DNA from: Pseudomonas sp. GM41(2012)
GTDB taxonomy: Bacteria > Pseudomonadota > Gammaproteobacteria > Pseudomonadales > Pseudomonadaceae
Assembly (NCBI RefSeq): GCF_000282315.2
Contig: NZ_AKJN02000007.1
Span: 372,001 to 436,000, forward strand
DNA length: 64,000 bases
Direction: 5' to 3'
Below are positions 1-8,121 of this stretch, piece by piece. Under the pieces are notes generated by a model, which ran no database searches, was not told the origin of the DNA, and saw only the letters and a list, made by a program, of their open reading frames with translations. Positions within the stretch are counted from its first letter, which is position 1. The number at the start of each line of letters is the position of its first letter. The position numbers were made by a program, and so were the translations under genes.

Positions 1-903
1 GCACTCGCCCTGTGGCAGGCCGAATACGTCAAAGCCCGTCTGGAAGAGGCCCATCCGGGTCTGCTCGTGACGTTGGTGCCCATGGTCAGTCGCGGTGACA
101 AGTTGCTCGACTCGCCACTGTCGAAAATCGGCGGCAAGGGCCTGTTCGTCAAAGAACTGGAAACCGCGCTGCTGGAAAACGAAGCCGACATCGCAGTGCA
201 CTCGATGAAAGACGTGCCGATGGACTTCCCTGAAGGTCTCGGTCTGTTTTGCATCTGTGAGCGCGAAGACCCGCGCGATGCATTCGTCTCCAACACCTAC
301 GCCAGCCTGGACGAATTGCCGCAAGGCAGCATCGTCGGCACCTCCAGCCTGCGCCGTCAGGCCCAGTTGCTGACCCGTCGTCCGGACCTGGAAATTCGCT
401 TCCTGCGCGGCAACGTCAACACGCGCCTGGCCAAGCTCGATGCCGGTGAATACGACGCCATTATCCTCGCCGCCGCCGGCCTGATTCGTCTCGGCTTTGA
501 AGATCGGATTACCTCGGCCATCAGCGTCGACGACAGTCTGCCGGCCGGTGGCCAAGGTGCGGTGGGTATCGAATGCCGCAGCGTCGACAGCGAAATTCAC
601 GCGCTGTTGGCACCGCTGCACCATCAGGACACCGCCACCCGCGTGACCGCCGAACGTGCTCTCAACAAACATTTGAATGGCGGCTGCCAAGTGCCGATCG
701 CCTGCTATGCCGTGCTTGAAGGCGAGCAGATCTGGTTGCGGGGTCTTGTCGGTGATCCGAACGGCGGTCTGCTGCTCAGCGCCGAGGCTCGTGCGCCACG
801 TAGCGACGCCGAAGCCTTGGGCGTGCAAGTGGCTGAAGACCTGTTGAGTCAAGGCGCCAACGACATTCTGAAAGCAGTCTACGGCGAGGCAGGTCACGAG
901 TGA
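1..903 (+). CDS. hemC: Porphobilinogen deaminase (hydroxymethylbilane synthase), 5' end missing
   Basis: Cytoplasmic heme-pathway enzyme that condenses four porphobilinogens into hydroxymethylbilane. The reading frame is open from base 1, so about 13 N-terminal residues lie outside the window; 300 residues remain. Visible family features are the ALALWQAEYV segment, the GGKGLFVKELE loop, and the NGGCQVP motif whose cysteine (codon 685-687) carries the dipyrromethane cofactor. The stop overlaps the hemD GTG start by 4 bp, so the two are translationally coupled. In other pseudomonads this gene follows algR, which would lie just upstream of the window. Confidence 0.97.
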   Translation, partial: ALALWQAEYVKARLEEAHPGLLVTLVPMVSRGDKLLDSPLSKIGGKGLFVKELETALLENEADIAVHSMKDVPMDFPEGLGLFCICEREDPRDAFVSNTYASLDELPQGSIVGTSSLRRQAQLLTRRPDLEIRFLRGNVNTRLAKLDAGEYDAIILAAAGLIRLGFEDRITSAISVDDSLPAGGQGAVGIECRSVDSEIHALLAPLHHQDTATRVTAERALNKHLNGGCQVPIACYAVLEGEQIWLRGLVGDPNGGLLLSAEARAPRSDAEALGVQVAEDLLSQGANDILKAVYGEAGHE

Positions 904-1667
904 CGGGTTGGCGCCTGCTGCTGACGCGTCCCGCGGATGAGTCGGCGGCGCTGAGCAGTCTTTTGGCCGAAAAGGGGATTTTCAGCAGCAGTTTGCCGCT
1001 TTTGGAGATCGAGCCGATTCCTGCTTCTGACACAATGCGCGAGATGATTCAGGGACTGGATCGCTATTGCGCGGTGATCGTGGTCAGCAAGCCGGCCGCC
1101 AGAATTGCCTTGGATCTGCTCGACAGGTATCGGCCGCAACCCCCTCGTTTGAAGTGGTTCAGCGTGGGGGCCGCCACCGCGCAGATCCTCGAGGATCGCG
1201 GGTTGGACATCAGCTTTCCGGTGGAGGGCGATGACAGCGAAGCCTTGCTTGAACTTCCTCAGTTGCGCGAGGCAATCGCGCGGCCCGCTCCACGCGTGCT
1301 GATCATGCGTGGGGAGGGCGGGCGCGAGTTGCTGGCTGAGCGTTTGCGCGAGCTTGGTGCTAGTGTCGAGTATCTGGAGTTGTACCGCCGCGACCTGCCG
1401 CAGTACCCGCCGGCAGCGCTGCCTGACCGGATCGAAGCGGAACGCTTGAACGGGCTGGTGGTCAGCAGTGGACAGGGTTTTGAGCACCTGCATCAATTGG
1501 CCGGCGATGCCTGGCCGCAATTGGCGCGGTTGCCGTTGTTTGTTCCAAGCCCCAGGGTCGCCGAGCTGGCACGTGCCGCCGGGGCCCAAACAGTTGTGGA
1601 TTGTCGTGGCGCCAGTGCCGCGGCTTTGCTGACGGCGTTGCGGGAGCATCCCGGACCCGTTCTCTAA
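900..1667 (+). CDS. hemD: Uroporphyrinogen-III synthase
   Basis: Closes and inverts ring D of hydroxymethylbilane to give uroporphyrinogen III, directly after HemC. The 255-residue length is normal for the two-lobed HemD fold. It begins MTGWRLLLTRP, the typical first strand and Arg-Pro of the family, and the late segment VVSSGQGFEHL matches the conserved second-lobe loop. The start is GTG at 900, overlapping the hemC stop. HemD proteins diverge strongly in sequence, so the call rests on these motifs plus the hemC-hemD-hemX-hemY order. Confidence 0.95.
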   Translation: MTGWRLLLTRPADESAALSSLLAEKGIFSSSLPLLEIEPIPASDTMREMIQGLDRYCAVIVVSKPAARIALDLLDRYRPQPPRLKWFSVGAATAQILEDRGLDISFPVEGDDSEALLELPQLREAIARPAPRVLIMRGEGGRELLAERLRELGASVEYLELYRRDLPQYPPAALPDRIEAERLNGLVVSSGQGFEHLHQLAGDAWPQLARLPLFVPSPRVAELARAAGAQTVVDCRGASAAALLTALREHPGPVL

Positions 1668-1683
1668 TGCAAAGGATGGATAC

Positions 1684-2838
1684 GTGAGCGAAACAGCCTT
1701 GCCTAAAGATGACGTCAAGCCAGTGCTCGATGCACCGGTTGAAGCACCGGTTGAAACCGGGCCACCTGCTGCAGTGCAGCGCCGAGGCAATGGGCTGGCA
1801 ATCGTCGCGCTGCTGCTGGGCGCTGCCGGTGTCGCCGTGGGCGGTTGGGGAGTCTGGCAGGTGCGTCACCTGCAAGCCAATACTCAACTGCAGTTGAGTC
1901 AGGTCCAGGCATTGAACGATCAGGCACAGGACCTGAAGCTCAATGAGCAACGCCTGACTGCTCGCCTGGAGCAGATGCCTGCCGCCGCCGAGCTCGATGC
2001 GCGCAGTCGTTTGGTCACTCAACTTCAAGGCGATCAGCAGCGCTTGAATCAACGTCTGGAAACGGTTCTCGGCGCCAGCCGCAAGGATTGGCGTCTGGCC
2101 GAGGCCGAGCACCTGCTGCGTCTGGCCAGCCTGCGTCTTTCCGCGTTGCAGGACATCAGCAGTGCCCAGGCTTTGGTGCAGGGCGCCGATGAAATTCTGC
2201 GCGAACAGAATGACCCGGGTTCCTTTGCCGCTCGCGAGCAAGTGGCCAAAACACTGGTGGCATTGCGTAGCACCCAACAGCCGGATCGCACCGGTCTGTT
2301 CCTGCGACTGGGGGCGCTGCGCGATCAGGTGATCAGCCTCACCGAGTTGGCACCCGAGTACAAGGACCGTGGCGAATCCCTGCTGGGTCTCACCGCTGAT
2401 GGCGATGGCGCCAGTCGTTGGGCGCAATGGTGGGATCAGGTCTCGCGCTACATCCGCATCGACTTCAACGCCGACAAGAATGTGCGTCCGTTGCTGGCCG
2501 GGCAGAGCCTGAGCCAGGTGCGCCTGGCCCTGAGCCTGGCGCTGGAGCAGGCGCAATGGGCCGCACTCAATGGCCAGGCCGCGGTTTATACCCAGGCGCT
2601 GGCCGAAGCGCGGGACGTGCTCAAGGGCAACTTCAACCCGGACAACCCTCAGAGCAAAGTGATGCTTGAGCAGGTTGGCGAGTTGAGCAAGCAACCGGTC
2701 ACCGTTGTCACGCCAGACCTGACCGGCACGCTGAGTGCGGTTCAGGGGTATCTGGAGCGGCGTAACGTCAACGCCGAGGACTCGATCAAACCGATGGCCA
2801 AACCTGCCGCGGACACTGCGCAGGAGGCGACGCCATGA
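1684..2838 (+). CDS. hemX: HemX-family membrane protein of the heme operon
   Basis: 384 residues beginning at GTG 1684, 16 bp after hemD and preceded by an AAGGA-type ribosome site. The N-terminal 35 residues are polar and proline-rich. One membrane segment spans about residues 38-59, followed by a long Gln/Leu-rich predicted coiled coil (about 60-130) and a helical periplasmic domain. This is the HemX (DUF513) family, often mislabelled uroporphyrinogen methyltransferase; no SAM-binding methyltransferase motif is visible. It overlaps hemY by 4 bp. Its exact role is unknown; a scaffold role for heme enzymes is only an inference. Confidence 0.93.
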   Translation: MSETALPKDDVKPVLDAPVEAPVETGPPAAVQRRGNGLAIVALLLGAAGVAVGGWGVWQVRHLQANTQLQLSQVQALNDQAQDLKLNEQRLTARLEQMPAAAELDARSRLVTQLQGDQQRLNQRLETVLGASRKDWRLAEAEHLLRLASLRLSALQDISSAQALVQGADEILREQNDPGSFAAREQVAKTLVALRSTQQPDRTGLFLRLGALRDQVISLTELAPEYKDRGESLLGLTADGDGASRWAQWWDQVSRYIRIDFNADKNVRPLLAGQSLSQVRLALSLALEQAQWAALNGQAAVYTQALAEARDVLKGNFNPDNPQSKVMLEQVGELSKQPVTVVTPDLTGTLSAVQGYLERRNVNAEDSIKPMAKPAADTAQEATP

Positions 2839-4073
2839 AACGCCTCTATGTGATCGTGTTCCTGGTGATCGCCGCTGCTGCCGCGCTCGGGCTGGCGATT
2901 GCCGAGCATTCCGGTTACGTGCTGATCGCCTATAAAAGCTTCCGTTACGAATCGAGCCTGTGGGCAACCCTGGCGTTGGTTGCCGTGCTCTGGCTGGTGT
3001 TCTGGGGCATCAAGGCGTTGATCGAATTGGTGACGACTTCCAGCGGTGTGGTCAATCCGTGGTCGCGGCGCAATCGCAGTCGCCGAGTGCAGGTGGCGAT
3101 TGAACACGGTCAACTGGATCTGGCCGAAGGTCGCTGGGCCAGTGCGCAGCGCCATCTGCATCGGGCTGCGGAAGCCGAGCGCCTGCCTTTGCTTTACTAC
3201 CTCGGCGCTGCCAGGGCCGCGAACGAACAAGGTCAATATGAGGAAAGCGACAACCTGCTGGAGCGCGCTCTTGAGCGACAACCCCAGGCAGAGTTGGCGA
3301 TTGCCCTGAGCCACGCGCAATTACAGACTGATCGCGGCGATACCGACGGCGCCCTGGTGACCCTGCAAGCCATGCGCGAGCGTCATCCTCATAACGTCCA
3401 GACCTTGCGCCAGTTGCAGCGCTTGCACCAACAGCGGGGCGACTGGTCGGCCGTGATTCGTCTGCTGCCGGAGCTGCGCAAGGACAAGGTCCTGCCACCG
3501 GCCGAACTGGCCGAACTGGAACGCCGGGCCTGGGGTGAGAACCTGTCCCTGGCGGCGCATCAGGAAGAAGACGGGACGGTCGGCTTGCAATCGCTCAATC
3601 GCGCCTGGCAGCAGTTGACCTCAGCTCAGCGTCAGGAGCCGCAACTGGTGCTCGCTTATGCCGAGCAACTTCGGCAACTGGGTGCTCAGGTCGAGGCCGA
3701 AGAGATCCTGCGAACGGCGCTCAAGCGCAACTACGACAGTCATCTGGCGCGCCTCTACGGACTCGTTCGCGGTAGCGATCCGGCACGTCAACTGCACACG
3801 GCCGAGGGCTGGCTCAAGGATCATCCGGCCGATCCGAGCCTGTTGCTGACCCTGGGGCGCTTGTGTCTGCAAAGCAGCCTTTGGGGCAAGGCCCGGGACT
3901 ATCTGGAGAGCAGCCTGCGAGTGCAGCGCAACCCGGAAGCCTGCGCGGAACTGGCGCGGCTGCTGGCGCAGCTGGGTGACACCGAGCGCAGCAATCACTT
4001 GTTCCAGGAGGGCTTGGTCTTGCTGGACGAGCGCTTGCTGGCGGCACCGTTGCCGGTTCCTGTTCACGCTTGA
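2835..4073 (+). CDS. hemY: HemY, inner-membrane TPR protein
   Basis: 412-residue member of the proteobacterial HemY family, which is not the Bacillus protoporphyrinogen oxidase of the same name. Two N-terminal membrane segments (about residues 4-25 and 42-63) carry the HemY_N domain. The rest is a run of TPR-like helical pairs, for example around ALERQPQAELAIALSHAQL and AELARLLAQLGDTERSNHLF. Its ATG overlaps the hemX stop (ATGA), making it the last gene of the four-gene heme operon. Function is proposed to be late heme biosynthesis or protein assembly at the membrane. Confidence 0.94.
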   Translation: MKRLYVIVFLVIAAAAALGLAIAEHSGYVLIAYKSFRYESSLWATLALVAVLWLVFWGIKALIELVTTSSGVVNPWSRRNRSRRVQVAIEHGQLDLAEGRWASAQRHLHRAAEAERLPLLYYLGAARAANEQGQYEESDNLLERALERQPQAELAIALSHAQLQTDRGDTDGALVTLQAMRERHPHNVQTLRQLQRLHQQRGDWSAVIRLLPELRKDKVLPPAELAELERRAWGENLSLAAHQEEDGTVGLQSLNRAWQQLTSAQRQEPQLVLAYAEQLRQLGAQVEAEEILRTALKRNYDSHLARLYGLVRGSDPARQLHTAEGWLKDHPADPSLLLTLGRLCLQSSLWGKARDYLESSLRVQRNPEACAELARLLAQLGDTERSNHLFQEGLVLLDERLLAAPLPVPVHA

Positions 4074-4302
4074 AGAGTGGTTGACGGGTCGCTCGAAGGA
4101 GCGATCCAGTCGCCTGCAAACTGTCGGGATTTTACCTTTGTAGTCCATCAACGGCAAAGTCCTACAGGGGACTACACCTAATCCTCTCGTTCCTGTCGGG
4201 AATTCCCTACACTTCTGTTGAAGTGTCCCCGCTGGCCTGCCTTGAAAGGCTGCAGCGCTTTCCTCTACCGTAACCGCCTGTCTCTACTGTTACGGAAATG
4301 CC

Positions 4303-4854
4303 ATGTCTTTGGCCTGCTCACGCTCCTTGTTTTTCATGGCTTTCATTGCAGGTGCCCTGGTCCTGGGCGTGTCTTATTACCTGGAATATGCGGTCGGCCT
4401 CAAGCCTTGCGGGTTGTGCCTGTTGCAGCGCTTTTGCCTCGCGTTGCTCACGGGTATTTGCCTGGTGGCTTCGGTGCATGGGCCGGGCCGCTTCGGGTCT
4501 TTCCTGTATTGGATGCTCGGGCTATTTTGCAGTCTGGCGGGTACGGTCACGGCGTGGCGGCAGGTTTTGCTGCAGAGCGATCCAACGCATCGGCTGATGA
4601 CGTGCCCGCCTGATCTGGCTGTTCAGTACGAGGACATGCCCTGGTTTTGCCAAGTGACGCAGATGTTTAAAGGGGAGGCAGAGTGCGCGGAGATTTCCTG
4701 GACACTGTTCGACCTGAGCATTCCTGAGTGGAGCCTGCTGCTCTTCATGGCGATGACGATTTTAGGTATTTACCAGTTGCTGCGACTTGTCTGGAAAGCC
4801 TGTCTGCGACCGCTCAGCGGCGGTTCGTCGCACCGGGCGCTGGCAGGTGATTAA
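4303..4854 (+). CDS. dsbB: Disulfide bond formation protein B family
   Basis: Inner-membrane quinone reductase that re-oxidises DsbA in the periplasm. 183 residues with four hydrophobic segments. The quinone-proximal CxxC is Cys36-Gly-Leu-Cys39, and the second periplasmic loop holds Cys101 and Cys128 (plus Cys116), matching the DsbB exchange pair. The start has GGA about 6 nt upstream. It sits between hemY and algQ, the place where P. aeruginosa carries the DsbB paralogue named dsbH, so dsbH would be an equally fair name. A single separate transcript is likely because there is 229 bp of upstream sequence. Confidence 0.94.
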   Translation: MSLACSRSLFFMAFIAGALVLGVSYYLEYAVGLKPCGLCLLQRFCLALLTGICLVASVHGPGRFGSFLYWMLGLFCSLAGTVTAWRQVLLQSDPTHRLMTCPPDLAVQYEDMPWFCQVTQMFKGEAECAEISWTLFDLSIPEWSLLLFMAMTILGIYQLLRLVWKACLRPLSGGSSHRALAGD

Positions 4855-5033
4855 ACACTTGTATGAACTTTATCTCCTGCGTACCTTGAAGCCATTGTCG
4901 CGCGGGCATAATCTGGCCCGCACGTGTCATTGGAATTGTGTTGCTCGAATGACGCTCTGCCTGGCCGATACTTGACCTTCAAGTGTGGCGACGGGTGTAG
5001 GGCAGCATGACCCACAAGGGAAGAGAGATCACC

Positions 5034-5492
5034 ATGCTCGAAAGTTGTCAGAATGCTCAGGAACGTTGGGGTGGAGTGCATCTGCTGATCGATCGCTGGT
5101 TGCAGGAGCGTCACGAACTGGTTCGGGCCTATGATGCTCTCGGCGCCAAGCCTGAGGCACTGGGTGAGAACCGTAAGCCGTTGCAGGAATTCTGCGGCGT
5201 GCTGGTCGATTACGTGTCTGCCGGGCACTTCGAGATCTACGAACAGCTGACCGGCGAAGCCAAAGCGTTTGGTGACACTCGCGGGCTCGAGCTGGCCGAG
5301 ACCATCTACCCTCGCATCGACGTCATCACCGAGAAGCTGCTCGCGTTCAACGACCTGTGTGATGCAGGTCAATGCGTGGCAGAGAAATTCAAAGAGTTGG
5401 GTGGCCTGTTGCACGAGCGCTTCGAACTGGAAGACTGCCTGATCGAAGTGCTGCACACCGCTCACAAGGAAGAGGACCCGGTTCAGGCCTGA
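5034..5492 (+). CDS. algQ: Anti-sigma-70 factor AlgQ/Rsd
   Basis: Cytoplasmic four-helix protein that binds region 4 of sigma-70 and frees RNA polymerase for alternative sigma factors; in Pseudomonas it also affects alginate and siderophore genes. The ATG at 5034 is chosen because MLESCQNAQERWGGVH is the family N-terminus and a purine-rich site (AAGGGAAGAGAG) lies just upstream; an upstream in-frame ATG at 5007 lacks this. 152 residues, slightly short of the usual 155-160. It is followed by a strong bidirectional terminator. Confidence 0.95.
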   Translation: MLESCQNAQERWGGVHLLIDRWLQERHELVRAYDALGAKPEALGENRKPLQEFCGVLVDYVSAGHFEIYEQLTGEAKAFGDTRGLELAETIYPRIDVITEKLLAFNDLCDAGQCVAEKFKELGGLLHERFELEDCLIEVLHTAHKEEDPVQA

Positions 5493-5514
5493 ACCCCCTT
5501 CCTGCAAGACCTCC

Positions 5515-5546
5515 AAAAACGGTGCGCTATGCGCGCCGTTTTTCGT
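5515..5546. terminator. Bidirectional intrinsic terminator after algQ
   Basis: A stem built from AAAACGGYGCGC and GCGCGCCGTTTT arms around a short loop, with A-run and T-run flanks, lies between the convergent algQ and FKBP genes and can end transcription from both sides. Confidence 0.9.
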
Positions 5547-5555
5547 TTCCGGTAT

Positions 5556-6221
5556 TCAGCCTGTGGCACCGCGCAGTTCGACTTCGAATACCAGGGGTGT
5601 GAACGGCGCAATCAGGTCGCCGGCACCCTCGGCGCCATAGGCTTCGGCCGATGGAATCACCAGGCGCCATTTCGCACCGACCGGCATTTGCTGCAACGCG
5701 CTGCGCCAGCCGCTGATCACGCTGTCGAGACTGAACCACTGCGGCTGACTGTTCTGATCGAACACCGTGCCGTCGGGAAGGCGACCGATATACAGCACCT
5801 GGACTTTGCCGTTGGGGCCAGCTTTGGCACCCGCGCCTGGCGCCAACTCCGTTAGCAATATTCCATCGGCCAGCTCACGAACGCCCGGTCTGGCTTTTTC
5901 CTCGGCGAGAAAAGCCTGCTCTTTTTCGAGTGCGATTTCGCTTTGCGGCGTGCTCGGTTGCAAGGCGACCTGGGCTTCGTGCTCGGCAAGAATCTGTTCG
6001 ATCTGCTCATCTTTCAGCGCCAGGGGTTTGCCTTGATAAGCTTGTTGCAAGCCTTGGATCAGCGCCTGAAGTTGCAGATCGGGAACCTCCTGGCGCAGGC
6101 GTTCGCCGAGGCTTGCGCCCAGGCTGTAAGAGAGATCATGAGTGTCATTTTCTTTGGTTTTTTCGGCGGCCTGGGCCACGGAAAAAAACACGCACAGTGA
6201 TAAAAAAAGGTAGCGCGACAT
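5556..6221 (-). CDS. FKBP-type peptidyl-prolyl cis-trans isomerase (Mip/FkpA/FklB type)
   Basis: 221-residue exported isomerase. The N-terminus MSRYLFLSLCVFFSVAQA is a clear signal peptide cut after AQA. Residues of about 25-110 form the helical dimerisation domain of Mip-like proteins, including a DLSYSLGASLGERL segment. The C-terminal FKBP domain contains VQVLYIGRLPDGTVFD, WRLVIPSAEAYG and PLVFEVEL. ATG at 6221 is preferred over the GTG two codons upstream because GGAG is 7 nt before the ATG but only 2 nt before the GTG. Expected to speed proline isomerisation in the periplasm; substrate unknown. Confidence 0.93.
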   Translation of the reverse strand: MSRYLFLSLCVFFSVAQAAEKTKENDTHDLSYSLGASLGERLRQEVPDLQLQALIQGLQQAYQGKPLALKDEQIEQILAEHEAQVALQPSTPQSEIALEKEQAFLAEEKARPGVRELADGILLTELAPGAGAKAGPNGKVQVLYIGRLPDGTVFDQNSQPQWFSLDSVISGWRSALQQMPVGAKWRLVIPSAEAYGAEGAGDLIAPFTPLVFEVELRGATG

Positions 6222-6413
6222 GGGCACTCTCCGACCTGAGATGCGGGGGATTATGCCAGTGTGAATGCGCTCGACGGTGAACTGGTTTTGCGCAAGCGCA
6301 GAAGAATTTCAATCCGTTGCAACGTCGCGCTTTGGATACTGTCAACATGCCCTAGCGGCGGTAGCAGCAGAGGTCTAGTATGAGCCGCACCCACGTCAGC
6401 CAGGAGGTAAACC

Positions 6414-7610
6414 ATGTCGGCCACCAAGAAGCCTGTAAATACTCCGTTGCACTTACTCCAACAACTCTCGGGCAGCTTGCTCGAGCACCTGGAAAACGCT
6501 TGCTCCCAAGCCTTGGCTGATGCTGAAAAACTGCTCGCCAAACTGGAAAAGCAACGCGGAAAAGCGCAAGAAAAACTGCACAAGTCCCGTACCAAATTGC
6601 AGGACGCTGCGGCGGCCGGCAAGGCCAAGGCACAAGCCAAAGCCAAGGGTGCGGTGAAGGAGCTTGAGGACTTGCTCGATGCGCTCAAGGATCGTCAATC
6701 CGAAACTCGCAGCTACATTCTGCAACTCAAGCGCGATGCTCAAGAAAGCCTGAAACTGGCCCAGGGCGTCGGTCGTGTACAAGAGGCTGTCGGCAAGGCG
6801 TTGTCCCTGCGTTCGGCCAAGCCTGCTGCGGCTCCTGCCAAGAAAGCCGCTGCCAAACCGGCTGCTGCAAAAGCACCGGCCAAGCCTGCTGCCAAACCGG
6901 CCGCCAAAGCACCGGTGAAAGCCGCAGCAAAACCAGCAGCAAAACCTGCAGCGAGAAAACCAGTCGCTGCCAGCGCTGCGAAACCGGCTGCTAAAACGAC
7001 GGCTGCCAAGCCTGCTGCCGCCAAGCCAGCCACTGCAAAAACGGCTGCTGCAAAACCAGCCGTGGCGAAAACTGCCGCAGCAAAACCAGCAGCCAAACCA
7101 GCAGCAAAAACGGCCGCTAAACCTGCAGCCAAACCCGCTGCCAAAACTGCTGCGGCGAAACCTGCGGCCAAGCCGGCTGCCAAACCTGTCGCGGCTAAAG
7201 CTGCTGCAAAACCAGCCGCTAAGCCGGCGGTAAAAGCTGCTGCAAAACCGGCGGCTAAAGCTGCTGCAAAACCAGCTGCAAAACCGGCGGTAAAAGCTGC
7301 TGCAAAACCAGCCGCTAAGCCGGCGGTAAAAGCTGCTGCAAAACCAGCCGCTAAACCAGCTGCAAAACCTGCTGCGGCTAAACCTGCCGCTGCTGCCAAG
7401 CCGGCCACCGCCAGCGCTGCAAAACCTGCTGCAGCCAAACCCGCTGCCAAGCCTGTTGCCGCCAAGCCGGCCGCCGCGCCAGTTGCCAAGCCAGCCAACC
7501 CGGTTCCGGCGGCAACGTCTGCTTTAGCAGCAGCCACATCGACAACGCCGCAAGCGCCAACGCCGGCCGCCGCGTCGATCGCAGCAACCCCCCCAACCAG
7601 CGCTTCCTAA
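6414..7610 (+). CDS. algP: AlgP, histone H1-like Lys/Ala/Pro repeat protein
   Basis: 398 residues. The first 135 are a mixed helical domain (LLQQLSGSLLEHLENAC, then a Lys-rich coiled coil with AKLEKQRGKAQEKLHK). The remainder is a KPAA-type repeat tail resembling the C-terminal tail of eukaryotic histone H1. In P. aeruginosa this protein (AlgR3) binds DNA and influences algD. The start has AGGAGG 6 nt upstream. The repeat DNA contains a 53-bp exact direct repeat (7197-7249 and 7293-7345), so length variation between strains is expected. The last 4 bp overlap the convergent downstream gene. Confidence 0.95.
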   Translation: MSATKKPVNTPLHLLQQLSGSLLEHLENACSQALADAEKLLAKLEKQRGKAQEKLHKSRTKLQDAAAAGKAKAQAKAKGAVKELEDLLDALKDRQSETRSYILQLKRDAQESLKLAQGVGRVQEAVGKALSLRSAKPAAAPAKKAAAKPAAAKAPAKPAAKPAAKAPVKAAAKPAAKPAARKPVAASAAKPAAKTTAAKPAAAKPATAKTAAAKPAVAKTAAAKPAAKPAAKTAAKPAAKPAAKTAAAKPAAKPAAKPVAAKAAAKPAAKPAVKAAAKPAAKAAAKPAAKPAVKAAAKPAAKPAVKAAAKPAAKPAAKPAAAKPAAAAKPATASAAKPAAAKPAAKPVAAKPAAAPVAKPANPVPAATSALAAATSTTPQAPTPAAASIAATPPTSAS

Positions 7611-8071
7611 GTGCCGGTTGCCGCGACGCGCAGCTGATGCAGCGCGTCGCGGTCCAGGTGGACGGCGCCTGCCGTCACACCTTCCAGCCAGGCCGATAGA
7701 TCGGTCGCGTCACCCTGCGGCCAACTTTGCGCCGTTCTCTCCAGTCGCACCAACAGATGTCGCTCGGCTTCCAGTTCGAGTGCCTTCACTTGCTCGCGCA
7801 AGGCATTCAGTTCGCCATCGACTTCGGCGACGACTTTCCAATTCACCCGCAAGGCTCGCAGCGGGCGCACCACCTCTGCGTCCCACGGCTCGGCCACGCT
7901 ACGCAGTTGCTGCAATCGGTGTTCGTTACAGGTGACGCCACGTTCTCCCAGCCACAGCCCGCAGAGCAGCAAGCACACATTGATATCCGCCGACTGCAAT
8001 TGCAGGCATGCGGGTTCAACGCCGGGACGGGCGTAAGTACTAAGGGAAAAGCTCCACAGGTCAGAGGACAT
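7607..8071 (-). CDS. TIGR02444 family protein (uncharacterised)
   Basis: 154-residue soluble protein with an early LWSFSLSTYARPGVEPACLQLQ segment and the hallmark VNVCLLLCGLWLGERG-like strand (here INVCLLLCGLWLGERG). These are the conserved parts of the TIGR02444/DUF2390 family of gammaproteobacteria. No catalytic motif or membrane segment is evident. It is convergent with algP (4 bp overlap of stop codons) and divergent from the ABC-F gene, an arrangement typical of pseudomonads. Function unknown. Confidence 0.85.
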   Translation of the reverse strand: MSSDLWSFSLSTYARPGVEPACLQLQSADINVCLLLCGLWLGERGVTCNEHRLQQLRSVAEPWDAEVVRPLRALRVNWKVVAEVDGELNALREQVKALELEAERHLLVRLERTAQSWPQGDATDLSAWLEGVTAGAVHLDRDALHQLRVAATGT

Positions 8072-8121
8072 AGTGCTACTCGCGCCAGTTGCGAGCGAAG
8101 CTGGTAGACTCCGCCGCCATT

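Noticed and set aside
6740..7537. 265-residue antisense frame of Ala/Gly repeats opposite algP
   Set aside because: It is the mirror of the low-complexity repeat DNA and has no ribosome site or family resemblance.
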